From: an uncultured beta proteobacterium
GTDB lineage: Bacteria > Pseudomonadota > Gammaproteobacteria > Burkholderiales > Burkholderiaceae_C
DNA: 64,000 bases
Direction of reading: 5' to 3'
NCBI GenBank assembly: GCA_903828235.1
Contig: CAIKLM010000122.1
Coordinates: 45,281 to 109,280 of the forward strand
Part shown: positions 21,519 through 31,285 of the stretch, one piece after another
How positions within the stretch are numbered: the stretch's first letter is position 1
How the letters are laid out: each line of letters begins with the position of its first letter
Notes under the pieces: generated by a model
What the model was told of the DNA's origin: nothing
What the model saw: only the letters and a program-made list of their open reading frames with translations
The model's database searches: none
Translations under genes and position numbers: made by a program

Positions 21519-22201
21519 ATGTCTCGCACCTCCAGCACATAACCCATGCCCCGCACGGTGTGGAGCAGGGTGCCCTCGAAGGGCGCGTCGAGCTTGCTCC
21601 GCAGGCGGCGGATGGCGACGTCGACGACGTTGGTGGCGCTGTCGAAATTCATGTCCCACACCTGCTCGGCGATCTCGGTGCGCGACAGGACTTCGCCCTG
21701 TCGGCGCACGAACAACGCGAGCAAGCTGAATTCCTGCGCTGTCAGGTCAAGCCTTTGTCCGGCACGCATCGCTTTGCGGCGTACGAGGTCGATCTCCAGG
21801 TCCGCCAGCCCGAGAACAGTCGCGCCCCCCGGGGCGCGGGCTGGGCCGGCGCGCCGCAGCAAACCCTGGATGCGCGCCAGCAGTTCAGAGAACGCGAAGG
21901 GTTTGATGAGGTAGTCGTCAGCACCGCTCTGCAGGCCGCGCACCCGATCCTCGACGCGCACGCGGGCGGTCAACATCAGCACCGGCGTCTGCTTGCTCTG
22001 CCGCAGGGCGGTAAGCAGGCTCAGGCCATCAATGCCGGGCAACATGCCGTCCAGCACCAGCAGCTCGTAGTCGGACTCCATGGCGAGGTGAAGGCCGTCG
22101 ACACCGTTGTGCGCAACGTCCACCACGAATCCCTCTTCCGTCAGTCCCTTGCGCAGGTAATCGGCCAGCTTGACCTCGTCTTCGATCACCAGCAGCTTCA
22201 T
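21515..22201 (-). CDS. OmpR-family response regulator (CzcR/CopR-like), module 1
   Basis: [20 protein letters not shown]...; winged-helix C-terminus; overlaps kinase gene. Confidence 0.95.
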   Translation of the reverse strand: MKLLVIEDEVKLADYLRKGLTEEGFVVDVAHNGVDGLHLAMESDYELLVLDGMLPGIDGLSLLTALRQSKQTPVLMLTARVRVEDRVRGLQSGADDYLIKPFAFSELLARIQGLLRRAGPARAPGGATVLGLADLEIDLVRRKAMRAGQRLDLTAQEFSLLALFVRRQGEVLSRTEIAEQVWDMNFDSATNVVDVAIRRLRSKLDAPFEGTLLHTVRGMGYVLEVRDI

Positions 22202-22236
22202 TGCGCGCTGCCCTCCGTGAGACCCGGCCAACAACC

Positions 22237-22250
22237 TGTCCGAACTGTCA
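22237..22250. promoter_or_regulatory. Degenerate CopR-type box TGTC-N6-GTCA
   Basis: One mismatch from TGAC-N6-GTCA; same distance from response-regulator ATG as box at 37417. Confidence 0.45.
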
Positions 22251-22350
22251 TCTGCCGGACCTGTCTCTGTTGGAGCGCGATTTTTAGATTACTGCTCATG
22301 CCGTCAGGCATCCCGCTGCAGGTTGCTTGCGGGAACTTCCCAACCAAGGA

Positions 22351-22695
22351 ATGGACACCATGAGCTCGTTCAAGTTTGCGTTCGCCACCGTTGCCGTCAT
22401 CACCGCCATCGCTCTGCCAGGCCTGTCGCAGGCCACGTCGCTGTACCACGCTGCCGGCGGCGAAGCCGGATTGACGTACCACCCGGATCACGCCAAGAAC
22501 GGCAAGACGCGCGCCGAGGTGCTGGCTGAACTCGATGCCGCCCGAAAGGACGGCACGCTCGCGCTGATGCAGCGCAACGCACCCCTGCCCGTCAAGAGCA
22601 CCGGTCCGGGCAAGACGCGTCAGGAAGTCATCAACGAGATGCGCAACGAATCCCCTGAAGCGCGGCGGGCACGCCTGGAATCGACTGCTGGCTGA
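22351..22695 (+). CDS. Small exported DUF4148-like protein divergent from two-component module 1
   Basis: Signal peptide; TSLYHAAGGEAGLTYHPDHAKNGKTRAEVLAELDAARKDG; paralogue of 37538-37873. Confidence 0.75.
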   Translation: MDTMSSFKFAFATVAVITAIALPGLSQATSLYHAAGGEAGLTYHPDHAKNGKTRAEVLAELDAARKDGTLALMQRNAPLPVKSTGPGKTRQEVINEMRNESPEARRARLESTAG

Positions 22696-22899
22696 TCGGT
22701 CGAGGATCTCGGGGCGCGGCGAACCTGGCCTGTTGTCGGGCCACCTCGCCGCTTGCGTTTTGCGGCGCCCACATGCCTCCGGGGACAACGGCGCTGCTGG
22801 TGGATGTCGTTCTGCTTCTGCACAGTGCCTTTGGTGCGATCCGACGCGCAGACTTGCCGCGCTGAGGGCGCTTCGCCCGGCCAGAGGCGTCGCCGCCGT

Positions 22900-22998
22900 C
22901 CCGGCGGCCTGAGTCTCTTTGGTTGCGTTGCCTGCGGCTACCGGTTTGGGCCAGCAGCAGCTTGGCCGCCAGTCCCTCGTTCGATACGTTGCTGTCAT
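22900..22998 (-). pseudogene. Remnant of czcC 5' end
   Basis: ATGACAgCAAcgtaTCGAACGAGGGaCTGG matches czcC start, then similarity ends. Confidence 0.6.
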
Positions 22999-23181
22999 TC
23001 GATGCTCCAGTGTTGATAACAACTCACGGGAGATCGGCAAGCGGCGACACAGGGGTCGCGTCGTGCCCGGTGGCGGCCGCAGACTGCGGCAAGCACTCAG
23101 GCGCGAACGGGCTTCAGAGAAGGAAGAGACCCGCCTCGCCGATCAGGCGAGGGGCAGCCACTGAGGGCGTTCGGGTCGGGT
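22996..23181. repeat. Copy B of czcI-czcC junction repeat
   Basis: Near-identical to 13437-13621. Confidence 0.85.
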
Positions 23182-23529
23182 CGGCGCGTATGCGCCTTCG
23201 GCTTCGTCGAGGATGGCGCTGGAGTGCGCCGCCGAGAGCAAGCCGGGCAGAGCCGACGGCAGCGTCAACATCGCGCTGCAAGTGCCGTGACAGTGGCCGC
23301 AGTCCAGGTCCATGGCGCCGGGCGCCTTGTCGCCCTGGACATCGGCGTTTGCAGCCAGATCCGCATCCGGCTCGGCGTCGCCGCCCACGTCCGCATGGTG
23401 CTCGTGCTCGTGGTGCCCGAAGTGCTTGACTGCGGCCTGGGTCTCGTGTCCGCAATACGAAGCTACGGCCGCCCAAGTGAACTGAAAAGGCAGAAGGGCA
23501 AGCAGGACGATGGCGAGGATTCGACGCAC
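23143..23529 (-). CDS. CzcI-like protein, second copy
   Basis: VRRILAIVLLALLPFQFTWAAVASYCGHE...DCGHCHGTCSAMLTLPS; GTG (23529) or TTG (23535) start. Confidence 0.72.
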   Translation of the reverse strand: MRRILAIVLLALLPFQFTWAAVASYCGHETQAAVKHFGHHEHEHHADVGGDAEPDADLAANADVQGDKAPGAMDLDCGHCHGTCSAMLTLPSALPGLLSAAHSSAILDEAEGAYAPTRPERPQWLPLA

Positions 23530-23593
23530 GGGCAAGAGTCTAGCGGCTACAGGGTTGGCCTCGTCGCCTCCAAGGCGACCGGGCTGTGGGGTT

Positions 23594-24307
23594 TCACCAC
23601 CGCGAGGCGCGGACGCGCGCGACGTTGCGGTTCATGCGGTGGCGGATGACGCGCTCGTACAGCCAGCGCTTGAGTCCCGAGAGGTTGGAGCCGTGGCGCG
23701 CGTAGAAGGCGTCTGGGCATTCGAAGATGCCGAAGTCGTCGGCGATCCCTTCCTTCTGGATGTAGGTGTCCTCGCCGCGCCACTCGACGCCCGGCGCCGA
23801 CAGGTCGGGGGTGGCGGCGCCGTAGCCGCAGAAGCGCCGTGCCTGCGGGAAACGCCGCTGCAGGCTGGACAGATAGGGCGCATCGAGGATGAAGCCTTCC
23901 AGCGCGATCCAGCGGCCTTCCAGGCTGACCTCGACCCAGCTGTGAATGATGCGTTGCGGGGCCAGCCAGTAGGCCAGGCCGGTGATCGCGCCCTTCTGCA
24001 GCGGCTTGTCGATGGTGAAGCCGTGGAAGCGGCAGGGGATGCCCACCGCGCGCAGCAAGGCCATCAGCAGCGTGCTCTTGGTGTTGCACTGGCCGATGCC
24101 GTCGGCCAGCACCCGGGATGCCGGCAGTTCGTCGCCTTCGTTGTAGCCGAAGGCGATCTCGTTGCGGACGAAGTCGTAGACGGCGCCGATGCGGTCGTAG
24201 GGGCTGAGGTTTCGCCAGCCGCGGCTGGCGACCAGGGACTCGATGTCCGGGTGGTGAATATCCAGCAGCGGCGATGCTGCCAACAAGGGGTGCATGGCGT
24301 CGGACAT
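23594..24307 (-). CDS. Transglutaminase-like protein
   Basis: GIGQCNTKSTLLMALLRAVGIPCRFHGF ... HSWVEV (Cys/His motif). Confidence 0.85.
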   Translation of the reverse strand: MSDAMHPLLAASPLLDIHHPDIESLVASRGWRNLSPYDRIGAVYDFVRNEIAFGYNEGDELPASRVLADGIGQCNTKSTLLMALLRAVGIPCRFHGFTIDKPLQKGAITGLAYWLAPQRIIHSWVEVSLEGRWIALEGFILDAPYLSSLQRRFPQARRFCGYGAATPDLSAPGVEWRGEDTYIQKEGIADDFGIFECPDAFYARHGSNLSGLKRWLYERVIRHRMNRNVARVRASRW

Positions 24308-24320
24308 GATCTTCTTCCTC

Positions 24321-24953
24321 TCAAGCGTGCGCCGGGACGGGGCGCAGTTCTGCCCAGGCCTGCTGGATGACGGAGCGCGCGGCGGTCAGCGCCAGAACTC
24401 CCATGACCGCGGCGACGGCCAGGTCGGGCCAGCCGCTGCCGGTGCCGAAAACGCCCAGCGCGGCGGCCATCACCGCCAGGTTGCCGATGGCGTCGTTGCG
24501 GCTGCACAGCCACACCGAGCGCATGTTGGCGTCGCCCTCGCGCCAGGCGTAGAGCATCGCGGCCACCGACACGTTGGCCACCAGCGCCAGGGCGCCGATC
24601 GCGCCCATCGTCACCGGCTCGGGCACGGTGCCAGCGGCGGCCGACCAAGCGGCCCGGCCGAGCACAAACAGACCGAAGGCGCCCATGGTCAGGCCCTTGA
24701 AGAGCGCGGCCCGTGCGCGCCAGGTCAGCGCCATGCCCAGCACCAGCAGCGAGATGCCGTAGTTAGCCGCGTCGCCGAAGAAGTCGACCGCGTCTGCCAG
24801 CAGCGAGACCGAGCCGGCCTGCAGGCCGCCAGCGAGTTCGATGCCGAACATCGCTGCGTTGATGAACAGGGCCGCCCACAGCACGCGGCGGTAGCGCGGG
24901 CTCTGGCTGGCGGGTGGGGCGGCGCATCCGTGGCTGCAGCAGGAGTCACTCAT
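24321..24953 (-). CDS. Cation diffusion facilitator-family transporter
   Basis: 210 aa; LLADAVDFFGDAANYGISL; SRNDAIGNLAV; Cys-rich N-terminus MSDSCCSHGC. Confidence 0.88.
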   Translation of the reverse strand: MSDSCCSHGCAAPPASQSPRYRRVLWAALFINAAMFGIELAGGLQAGSVSLLADAVDFFGDAANYGISLLVLGMALTWRARAALFKGLTMGAFGLFVLGRAAWSAAAGTVPEPVTMGAIGALALVANVSVAAMLYAWREGDANMRSVWLCSRNDAIGNLAVMAAALGVFGTGSGWPDLAVAAVMGVLALTAARSVIQQAWAELRPVPAHA

Positions 24954-24980
24954 TGGGGGCTTTCGGGTGTCGATGTCTGC

Positions 24981-25011
24981 ATTTGAAACCCTGTAGCCGC
25001 TCCAGAGTCAA
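24981..25011 (-). promoter_or_regulatory. MerR-type promoter (minus strand TTGACT-N19-TCAAAT) for CDF gene
   Basis: Reverse complement CTTGACTCTGGAGCGGCTACAGGGTTTCAAAT. Confidence 0.75.
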
Positions 25012-25067
25012 GCGGCTATGCTGCGATTCGTTGGCCGTCACTCCGCGCACCTCGAGAACCCCGACCC

Positions 25068-25406
25068 ATGTTCGACTTCCTTCGCGTCACAGGACTGTTC
25101 TTCGTCACCGCAGTCGCCGAGATCGTCGGCTGCTACCTGCCCTGGCTGGTGCTGACGCAGGGCCGCCCGATCTGGTGGCTGGTGCCGGCGGCGGCGTCGC
25201 TGGCAGCATTTGCGTGGCTGTTGACCCTGCATCCCAGCGCTGCGGGCCGCACTTATGCAGCCTATGGCGGCGTCTATGTCGTCGTCGCGCTGCTCTGGCT
25301 GTGGCGCGTCGATGGCGTCGTGCCGACCCGATGGGACCTCGTCGGTGGCGCCATCTGCCTCGCCGGCATGGCGGTCATCGCCCTGCAGCCCAGGGCGGCA
25401 AGCTGA
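25068..25406 (+). CDS. YnfA-family small membrane protein
   Basis: 112 aa; [35 protein letters not shown]. Confidence 0.88.
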   Translation: MFDFLRVTGLFFVTAVAEIVGCYLPWLVLTQGRPIWWLVPAAASLAAFAWLLTLHPSAAGRTYAAYGGVYVVVALLWLWRVDGVVPTRWDLVGGAICLAGMAVIALQPRAAS

Positions 25407-25417
25407 AGAGGGACACG

Positions 25418-25903
25418 GCCATCAAGATCGGTGAACTGGCCCTGGCAGCACAGACCCAGGTCGAGACCATCCGCTACTACGAACGCGAGGGCCTGCTGCC
25501 GCAGGCACCGCGCAGCGAAGGCAACTACCGCATCTACGGGCCCGAGCACGTCGAGCGGCTGGCCTTCGTGCGGCATTGCCGGTCGCTGGACATGACGCTG
25601 GACGAGATCCGCGTGCTGCTGCGGTTCAAAGACGAGCCGCAGGCCGAGTGCGGTGAGGTCAACGCGTTGCTCGACGAGCACATCGGGCATGTCGCCACCC
25701 GTATCCGTGAGCTGCGCCAGCTGGAGAAGCAGCTCAAGGCGCTGCGCGAACAGTGCGTCGGCCTGCGAGACGCAGGGCAATGCGGCATCCTGAACGAACT
25801 GATGCAGGCTTCGTCACCGACGGGTGCCAGATCGGCAAGCGCTCATGTGTCTGGGGCTCATGGCAACCACGGCCGTCGTGGCCATGGCTCGGCTCCGGAA
25901 TGA
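25418..25903 (+). CDS. MerR-family CadR/PbrR-like regulator, no canonical start at family N-terminus
   Basis: IKIGELALAAQTQVETIRYYEREGLLPQAPRSEGNYRIY...; ATC where homologues start with ATG (start placement uncertain). Confidence 0.8.
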   Translation, partial: AIKIGELALAAQTQVETIRYYEREGLLPQAPRSEGNYRIYGPEHVERLAFVRHCRSLDMTLDEIRVLLRFKDEPQAECGEVNALLDEHIGHVATRIRELRQLEKQLKALREQCVGLRDAGQCGILNELMQASSPTGARSASAHVSGAHGNHGRRGHGSAPE

Positions 25904-26299
25904 CCGCTCCTTTAGTGGACCACCGGCTGCTGTGGGTCGAGACCCGGTGTAGACGAACGTCAGCTCTACGGCAGCCCAACTCGACCGGCAGGTCTCGGGC
26001 AACGAGTTCAGCGGATTGGTTGGCCGGACCCGACCCATTGACGACACTCAGACCAAAGATCTCTGCGGCCAAGACCGGTCATCGGCAACAGAGGTGGACT
26101 CCATCAACCGAGGCTGGGGGGGTTGCCGACACGGGAGATTGTGCAGTCGCTGAACAAGCAGCAAATCCGGTCAGGCCCGCCAAAAGTTTCCGCGAACTCG
26201 TGGCTGCCGACAGGCCGACTGTTCACCCTCCCGGTGTGTGAGCATCAAGCGATCCGTCCTTGAGTCCACTATCGCTGGAGGCAGAATCGCTTGCAGCTG

Positions 26300-26330
26300 T
26301 TGACCTTGCCATTGTCAGAACCTTGACGAT
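26300..26330 (+). promoter_or_regulatory. CueR-type promoter (TTGACC-N19-GACGAT) for copA
   Basis: ACCTTGCC half-site, 19-bp spacer; 32 bp before copA ATG. Confidence 0.65.
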
Positions 26331-26361
26331 GCGCAACATCGAACAACTGCCCGAGGCTTTC

Positions 26362-28845
26362 ATGATCACCGCCGCATCCTCCGAGATCAAGCTACAGGTC
26401 ACCGGCATGACCTGTGCCTCCTGCGTCATGCGCGTCGAAAAGTCGCTCAAGACCGTGCCTGGTGTCCGGGAAGCCAGCGTCAACCTGGCGACCGAACACG
26501 CCTCGGTGCAGGCCGATGCCACCGTGACCGCCGACATGCTGGCCGCTGCCGTGCGCAAGGCCGGCTACGAGATCGCGACGACCGAGACCACGCTGCAGGT
26601 CGAGGGCATGACCTGCGCCTCCTGCGTCGCCCGTGTCGAGAAGGCCTTGCTCAAGGTGCAAGGAGTCCAGGGCGCCACGGTCAACCTCTCCACCGAGAAG
26701 GCCAGCATCCGGGCGCTGTCGACCGTGCCGGTCGCCACGCTGAAGTCGGCCATCGAGAAGGCCGGCTACACCGCGAAGGAGCTCCAGGAAACGAAGCCGG
26801 CACCGACCCCACGTCTGCCGGCCTGGTTGCCGGTCGCCGTGAGCGGCGCGTTGACACTCCCGCTGGTGCTACCGATGCTGCTGCAGCTCTTCGGCATCGA
26901 CTGGATGCTGGGCGGCTGGCTCCAGCTGGCACTGGCCACGCCGGTGCAGTTTTGGCTCGGCTGGCGCTTCTACCGCGCCGGCTGGAAGGCCGTGCTCGCC
27001 AAGACCGGCAACATGGACCTGCTGGTGGCGCTGGGCACCTCGGCGGCCTACGGGTTGTCGGTCTACCTGCTGTTCAAGCACGCAGAGCACGGCATGCCGC
27101 ACCTGTACTTCGAGGCCTCCGCGGCCGTCATCACGCTGGTGCTGCTGGGCAAGTGGCTGGAACAGCGCGCGAAGCGGCAGACGGCCGACGCCATCCGTGC
27201 GCTGAACGCGCTGCGCCCGACCACCGCACGCGTGCGCCGCGGCGACGCCGAGCTGGACGTTCCGGTGGACCAGGTCCTGGTGGGCGACCTCGTGATCGTG
27301 CGCCCCGGTGACCGCATCGCGGTCGACGGCGACATCGTCGAAGGCCGAAGCCACATCGACGAATCGCTGATCACCGGCGAGAGCCTGCCGGTGGCCAAGG
27401 GCGTGGGCGACAAGGTTACTGGCGGCGCCATCAACGCCGAAGGCGCGCTGACGGTGCGCACCACGGCCATCGGCGCCGAGACGACGCTGGCCCGCATCAT
27501 CCGCATGGTCGAATCCGCCCAGGCCGGTAAAGCACCCATCCAGCGCATCGTCGACCGCGTGAGCGCAGTGTTCGTGCCGGTGGTGCTGGTCATCGCGCTG
27601 CTGACCTTCGTGGGCTGGTTCGGCTTCACCGGTGACTGGGAACAGGCGCTGATCAACGCTGTCGCGGTGTTGGTGATCGCCTGCCCGTGTGCACTGGGGC
27701 TGGCCACGCCGACGGCCATCATGGCCGGCACGGGTGTGGCCGCGCGCCACGGCATCCTCATCAAGGATGCCGAGGCACTGGAGGTCGCACATGCCGTCAC
27801 CGTAGTCGCGTTCGACAAGACCGGCACGCTCACCGAGGGCAAGCCTTCGCTGGCCGCGGTGGTGGCGGCGGACGGCTCGACGCGGGAAGAGGTGCTGCGC
27901 CTAGCGGCAGCACTGCAGAAAACCAGCAGCCATCCGCTGGCCGTGGCCGTGATGGACCAGGTTCGCCACGAGCGCCTGCCGGTGCCCGAGGCGCACGATG
28001 CGCAGGCCCTGTCGGGGCGCGGCGTGCAGGGCATCGTGCGCGGCCAGACGCTGGCGCTGGGCAGCACGCGCCTGCTGCGCGAGTTGGGTCTCGAAGAAGG
28101 CCGACTGCACGCTGAAGCCCAGCGTCTCGAGCAGCAGGGTCGGACGGTGTCGTGGCTGGTTCAGGTGCAGTCGCAGTCCGATGCCGGCCAGCAGCGTCTG
28201 CTCGGCCTGCTGGCCTTCGGCGACACGATCAAGCCCGCCGCGGTGGAGGCCGTGTCCCGGCTGCATCAGCTCGGCATCCGCACCGTCATGCTGACCGGCG
28301 ACAACCGCGGCGCGGCTGAAGCCGTGGCAAAGGAACTGGGCATCGCCGAAGTGCGTGCCGAGGTGCTGCCCGGCGACAAGGCGGCCATCGTCAAGGAACT
28401 GCGTGAGGCCGGCGACATCGTCGCCTTTGTCGGCGACGGCCTCAACGACGGCCCGGCCCTGGCCGCAGCTTCGGTGTCGTACGCGATGGCCGGTGGTGCC
28501 GACGTGGCCACCGAGACCGCCGGCATCACGCTGATGCGCGGTGATCCGCGCCTGGTGGCCGACTCGCTGGACATCTCACGGCGCACCTACTCGAAGATCA
28601 AGCAGGGCCTGTTCTGGGCCTTCGGCTACAACGTGCTGGGCATTCCGCTGGCGGCGTTGGGCCTGCTGAACCCGGTCATCGCCGGCGCCGCGATGGCCTT
28701 CAGCAGCGTCAGCGTGGTGCTGAACGCGCTGACGCTCCGCCGCTGGCAGGGCGTCGCCCACGCACGGGCGATTTCGCCGGCAGACCCGACAGGCTCGACA
28801 AATCGGCAGCGTGGCACCGTGGCCGCCCTCGGAGAGCAGCGATGA
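26362..28845 (+). CDS. copA: Copper-exporting P-type ATPase CopA with two HMA domains
   Basis: Two GMTCASC motifs; [23 protein letters not shown]. Confidence 0.95.
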   Translation: MITAASSEIKLQVTGMTCASCVMRVEKSLKTVPGVREASVNLATEHASVQADATVTADMLAAAVRKAGYEIATTETTLQVEGMTCASCVARVEKALLKVQGVQGATVNLSTEKASIRALSTVPVATLKSAIEKAGYTAKELQETKPAPTPRLPAWLPVAVSGALTLPLVLPMLLQLFGIDWMLGGWLQLALATPVQFWLGWRFYRAGWKAVLAKTGNMDLLVALGTSAAYGLSVYLLFKHAEHGMPHLYFEASAAVITLVLLGKWLEQRAKRQTADAIRALNALRPTTARVRRGDAELDVPVDQVLVGDLVIVRPGDRIAVDGDIVEGRSHIDESLITGESLPVAKGVGDKVTGGAINAEGALTVRTTAIGAETTLARIIRMVESAQAGKAPIQRIVDRVSAVFVPVVLVIALLTFVGWFGFTGDWEQALINAVAVLVIACPCALGLATPTAIMAGTGVAARHGILIKDAEALEVAHAVTVVAFDKTGTLTEGKPSLAAVVAADGSTREEVLRLAAALQKTSSHPLAVAVMDQVRHERLPVPEAHDAQALSGRGVQGIVRGQTLALGSTRLLRELGLEEGRLHAEAQRLEQQGRTVSWLVQVQSQSDAGQQRLLGLLAFGDTIKPAAVEAVSRLHQLGIRTVMLTGDNRGAAEAVAKELGIAEVRAEVLPGDKAAIVKELREAGDIVAFVGDGLNDGPALAAASVSYAMAGGADVATETAGITLMRGDPRLVADSLDISRRTYSKIKQGLFWAFGYNVLGIPLAALGLLNPVIAGAAMAFSSVSVVLNALTLRRWQGVAHARAISPADPTGSTNRQRGTVAALGEQR

Positions 28846-29321
28846 GCATGAACATTGGCGAGGCCGCCAAGGCTTCGGGCGTGTCGGCCAAGATGATCCG
28901 GCACTACGAGAGCGTCGGGCTCTTCCCCGAAGCGGCACGCACCGATTCCGGCTACCGGCAGTACACCGCCAAGGAAGTCAGCACGCTGCGCTTCGTCCGC
29001 CAGTCGCGCGACCTGGGCTTCTCCATCGAACAGATTCGCGAGCTGCTCGGTCTTTGGCAGGACCGCAAGCGGCCGAGCCGGCAGGTACGCGCGCTTGCGC
29101 AGGCGCACATCGAGGAACTCGACGAGAAGCTCAAGGAGTTGCAGTCGATGAAGGCCACGCTCGAGCACCTCGTGCACTGCTGTCACGGTGACGATCGGCC
29201 GGACTGCCCGATCATCGACTCGCTCTCCCACGAGACGGCCGCGCCGGCAGCCGGGAGCCACCATGCGGTCGGCAGGACCGCCGGGCTGCAACCGGGGCGC
29301 GCGCGCCGCCGGGCCACCTGA
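28842..29321 (+). CDS. cueR: CueR-like MerR regulator
   Basis: [27 protein letters not shown]...; C-terminal [12 protein letters not shown]; overlaps copA. Confidence 0.92.
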   Translation: MSMNIGEAAKASGVSAKMIRHYESVGLFPEAARTDSGYRQYTAKEVSTLRFVRQSRDLGFSIEQIRELLGLWQDRKRPSRQVRALAQAHIEELDEKLKELQSMKATLEHLVHCCHGDDRPDCPIIDSLSHETAAPAAGSHHAVGRTAGLQPGRARRRAT

Positions 29322-29349
29322 TCGACCCCACCGGCTGCTGCAAGTCGAC

Positions 29350-29736
29350 TCAGCGCGCCAGGTCGACCGTCAAGCTCACCGGGGCGCTGCCCTTGTTCGT
29401 CCACATCCAGCAATAGTCCTGCGCCACGGTGACGTTCAGCGTGTCGCGGCCACTGCTGATCTGTGCCTGCTTGGCCGGGAACACGGCCTCCTTGCCGACG
29501 TGGTAGTGGATGTTGAAGTCCACCGGCGCGCCCGCAGCGAAGTTCCAGCGAATGCCCTCCCCCACGGCCAGCTTGCCGCAGACCTCGACGAACTTGCCCG
29601 CTGCGATCTGCGCCTTGTGCGCGAAACGGCCATCGGGCGACCAGGCGATGTCCACGATGTGACTCGCGGCCAGCGCGCCGCCGCAAAGCGTGGCTGCAGC
29701 ACATGCCACGCAGGTTCGGATGTTCTTGATGTTCAT
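29350..29736 (-). CDS. Exported hypothetical protein
   Basis: Signal peptide (MNIKNIRTCVACAAATLCGGALA); IHYHVG...QDYCWMWTN. Confidence 0.65.
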   Translation of the reverse strand: MNIKNIRTCVACAAATLCGGALAASHIVDIAWSPDGRFAHKAQIAAGKFVEVCGKLAVGEGIRWNFAAGAPVDFNIHYHVGKEAVFPAKQAQISSGRDTLNVTVAQDYCWMWTNKGSAPVSLTVDLAR

Positions 29737-29821
29737 GCTGTGAAGCGAGGGTCGGTCGGATCGTGCATCGGGTCTGAGCAAAGCCGAGGGCCCGGCCCAT
29801 CGAAGGCCGAGCCTGCACGAC

Positions 29822-30184
29822 CTACTGGGCCATCTGCATCTCGGTGACGGTGAACTTGCCAGCGTCGTTGATGGCTTTGAACTTGATCTTGTCGCCGGCC
29901 TTGAGCTTGTCAAGCATCGCCTTGTCCTTGACGACGAACACCATCGTCATCGCCGGCATGTCCAGGCTCTTGATGTCGGCATGCTTGAGGGTCAGCTTCC
30001 CGCCCTCCTTGTCGACCTTGCGCACCTCGCCATCGGTCATGTCGCCCGTGGCGGCCTGTGCAGTCGCATTGCCATGGGCACCGTGCGATCCGTGGTCCTT
30101 CGAGGCCCACGCCGGCATCGCGGCGGCGGCTGAGAGCACCAGAGCCAGACCGGCGGTGCGGAAGAAGTGCTGTGGGTGGTTCAT
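29822..30184 (-). CDS. cusF: CusF-like periplasmic copper-binding protein
   Basis: VDKEGGKLTLKHADIKSLDMPAMTMVFVV. Confidence 0.9.
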   Translation of the reverse strand: MNHPQHFFRTAGLALVLSAAAAMPAWASKDHGSHGAHGNATAQAATGDMTDGEVRKVDKEGGKLTLKHADIKSLDMPAMTMVFVVKDKAMLDKLKAGDKIKFKAINDAGKFTVTEMQMAQ

Positions 30185-30672
30185 GAACGTTCCTTTGACT
30201 TGAAGTAACTATTGAAGACCTGGGTGCTGCCATCGCGGGCGATGAGCAACACGTCGTAGGGGTCCTGCTGATTGTCGAAAGCAGGACCATCCATACCTGG
30301 GGAGCCGACCGGCATACCTGGCACGGCCAGGCCGATCGCCTCGGGGCGCTCTTTCAGGAGCCGTTGAATGTCGGCTGCGGGCACATGCCCCTCGATGGCG
30401 TAGCGGCCGACCCAAGCCGTGTGGCAGGAGCCGAGCTTGGTAGGCACCTTGAGCCGCGCACGGGCAGCGGTGTTGCCGACATCGTTGACCTTGACCCGGA
30501 AGCCGTTGGCTTCGAGGTGGGTCACCCAGTCCTTGCAGCAGCCGCAGGTCGGGCTCTTCCAGACCTCGACGAGCACCGCCTGGCCCTGTGCCCGCAGCAC
30601 GGCAGGCACAGACGCCAAGCCGGCTGCGCACAGCAGCGAAACCAGGGCACGGCGCCTGTTCAGGCAACTCAT
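30181..30672 (-). CDS. DUF411 metal-binding protein
   Basis: VEVWKSPTCGCCKDWVTHLEANGF; CHTAWVGRYAIEGHVPAADI. Confidence 0.92.
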   Translation of the reverse strand: MSCLNRRRALVSLLCAAGLASVPAVLRAQGQAVLVEVWKSPTCGCCKDWVTHLEANGFRVKVNDVGNTAARARLKVPTKLGSCHTAWVGRYAIEGHVPAADIQRLLKERPEAIGLAVPGMPVGSPGMDGPAFDNQQDPYDVLLIARDGSTQVFNSYFKSKERS

Positions 30673-31214
30673 GCCTTGCCCGCCGGCGCGACCATGATGG
30701 TGCCCACCATGCCGCCCTGGTAGTGGCCGGCGATCAGGCAGGCAAACTCGAACTGGCCGGCGCGGTTGAAGGTCCAGACGATCTCGCCGGTCTTGCCGGG
30801 TGGCACATGCGCCATGTAGGGCTCGTCGTGCTCCATGTTCGGATGCTTGACCATCATCTCGGCATGTTTGGCGTTCTCGGCCTTCGTGCCGATGACGAAC
30901 TCGTGCATCACCTTGCCGGTGTTGCGAACGACGAACTTCACGGTCTCGCCCTGACGCACCTCGATGCGCTCCGGCGTGAAGCGCATGTTGTCGGCCATGC
31001 CGACCTCGATGCTGCGCTTGGCGCTCTTGGCATCGCCGGCGATGCCCCAGTCCTTCTGTTCCTTGACGACGGGGCCCGTCTTGGGGGCGTGCGGCTTGTC
31101 GGTGTGGGCCTGCGCGGGCGCAGTCAGCAAAGGCAGCGCCGCAGCAGCGGTGGCTGCCGCCATGCGCGTGATGGCGGCGCGGCGGGCGAGCGGGCGTGTG
31201 ATGGGGTTGTTCAT
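30669..31214 (-). CDS. Cupredoxin-like copper-binding protein
   Basis: MRFTPERIEVRQGETVKFVVRNTGKVMHEFVIG; EFACLIAGHYQGGMVG. Confidence 0.88.
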   Translation of the reverse strand: MNNPITRPLARRAAITRMAAATAAAALPLLTAPAQAHTDKPHAPKTGPVVKEQKDWGIAGDAKSAKRSIEVGMADNMRFTPERIEVRQGETVKFVVRNTGKVMHEFVIGTKAENAKHAEMMVKHPNMEHDEPYMAHVPPGKTGEIVWTFNRAGQFEFACLIAGHYQGGMVGTIMVAPAGKA

Positions 31215-31285
31215 GAGCGTTTCCTTGAGGTGTTGCGATCAAAAGGGGCAGTGGGTCGTGTCCGTGCGGCGATCTCTGCGGACTC

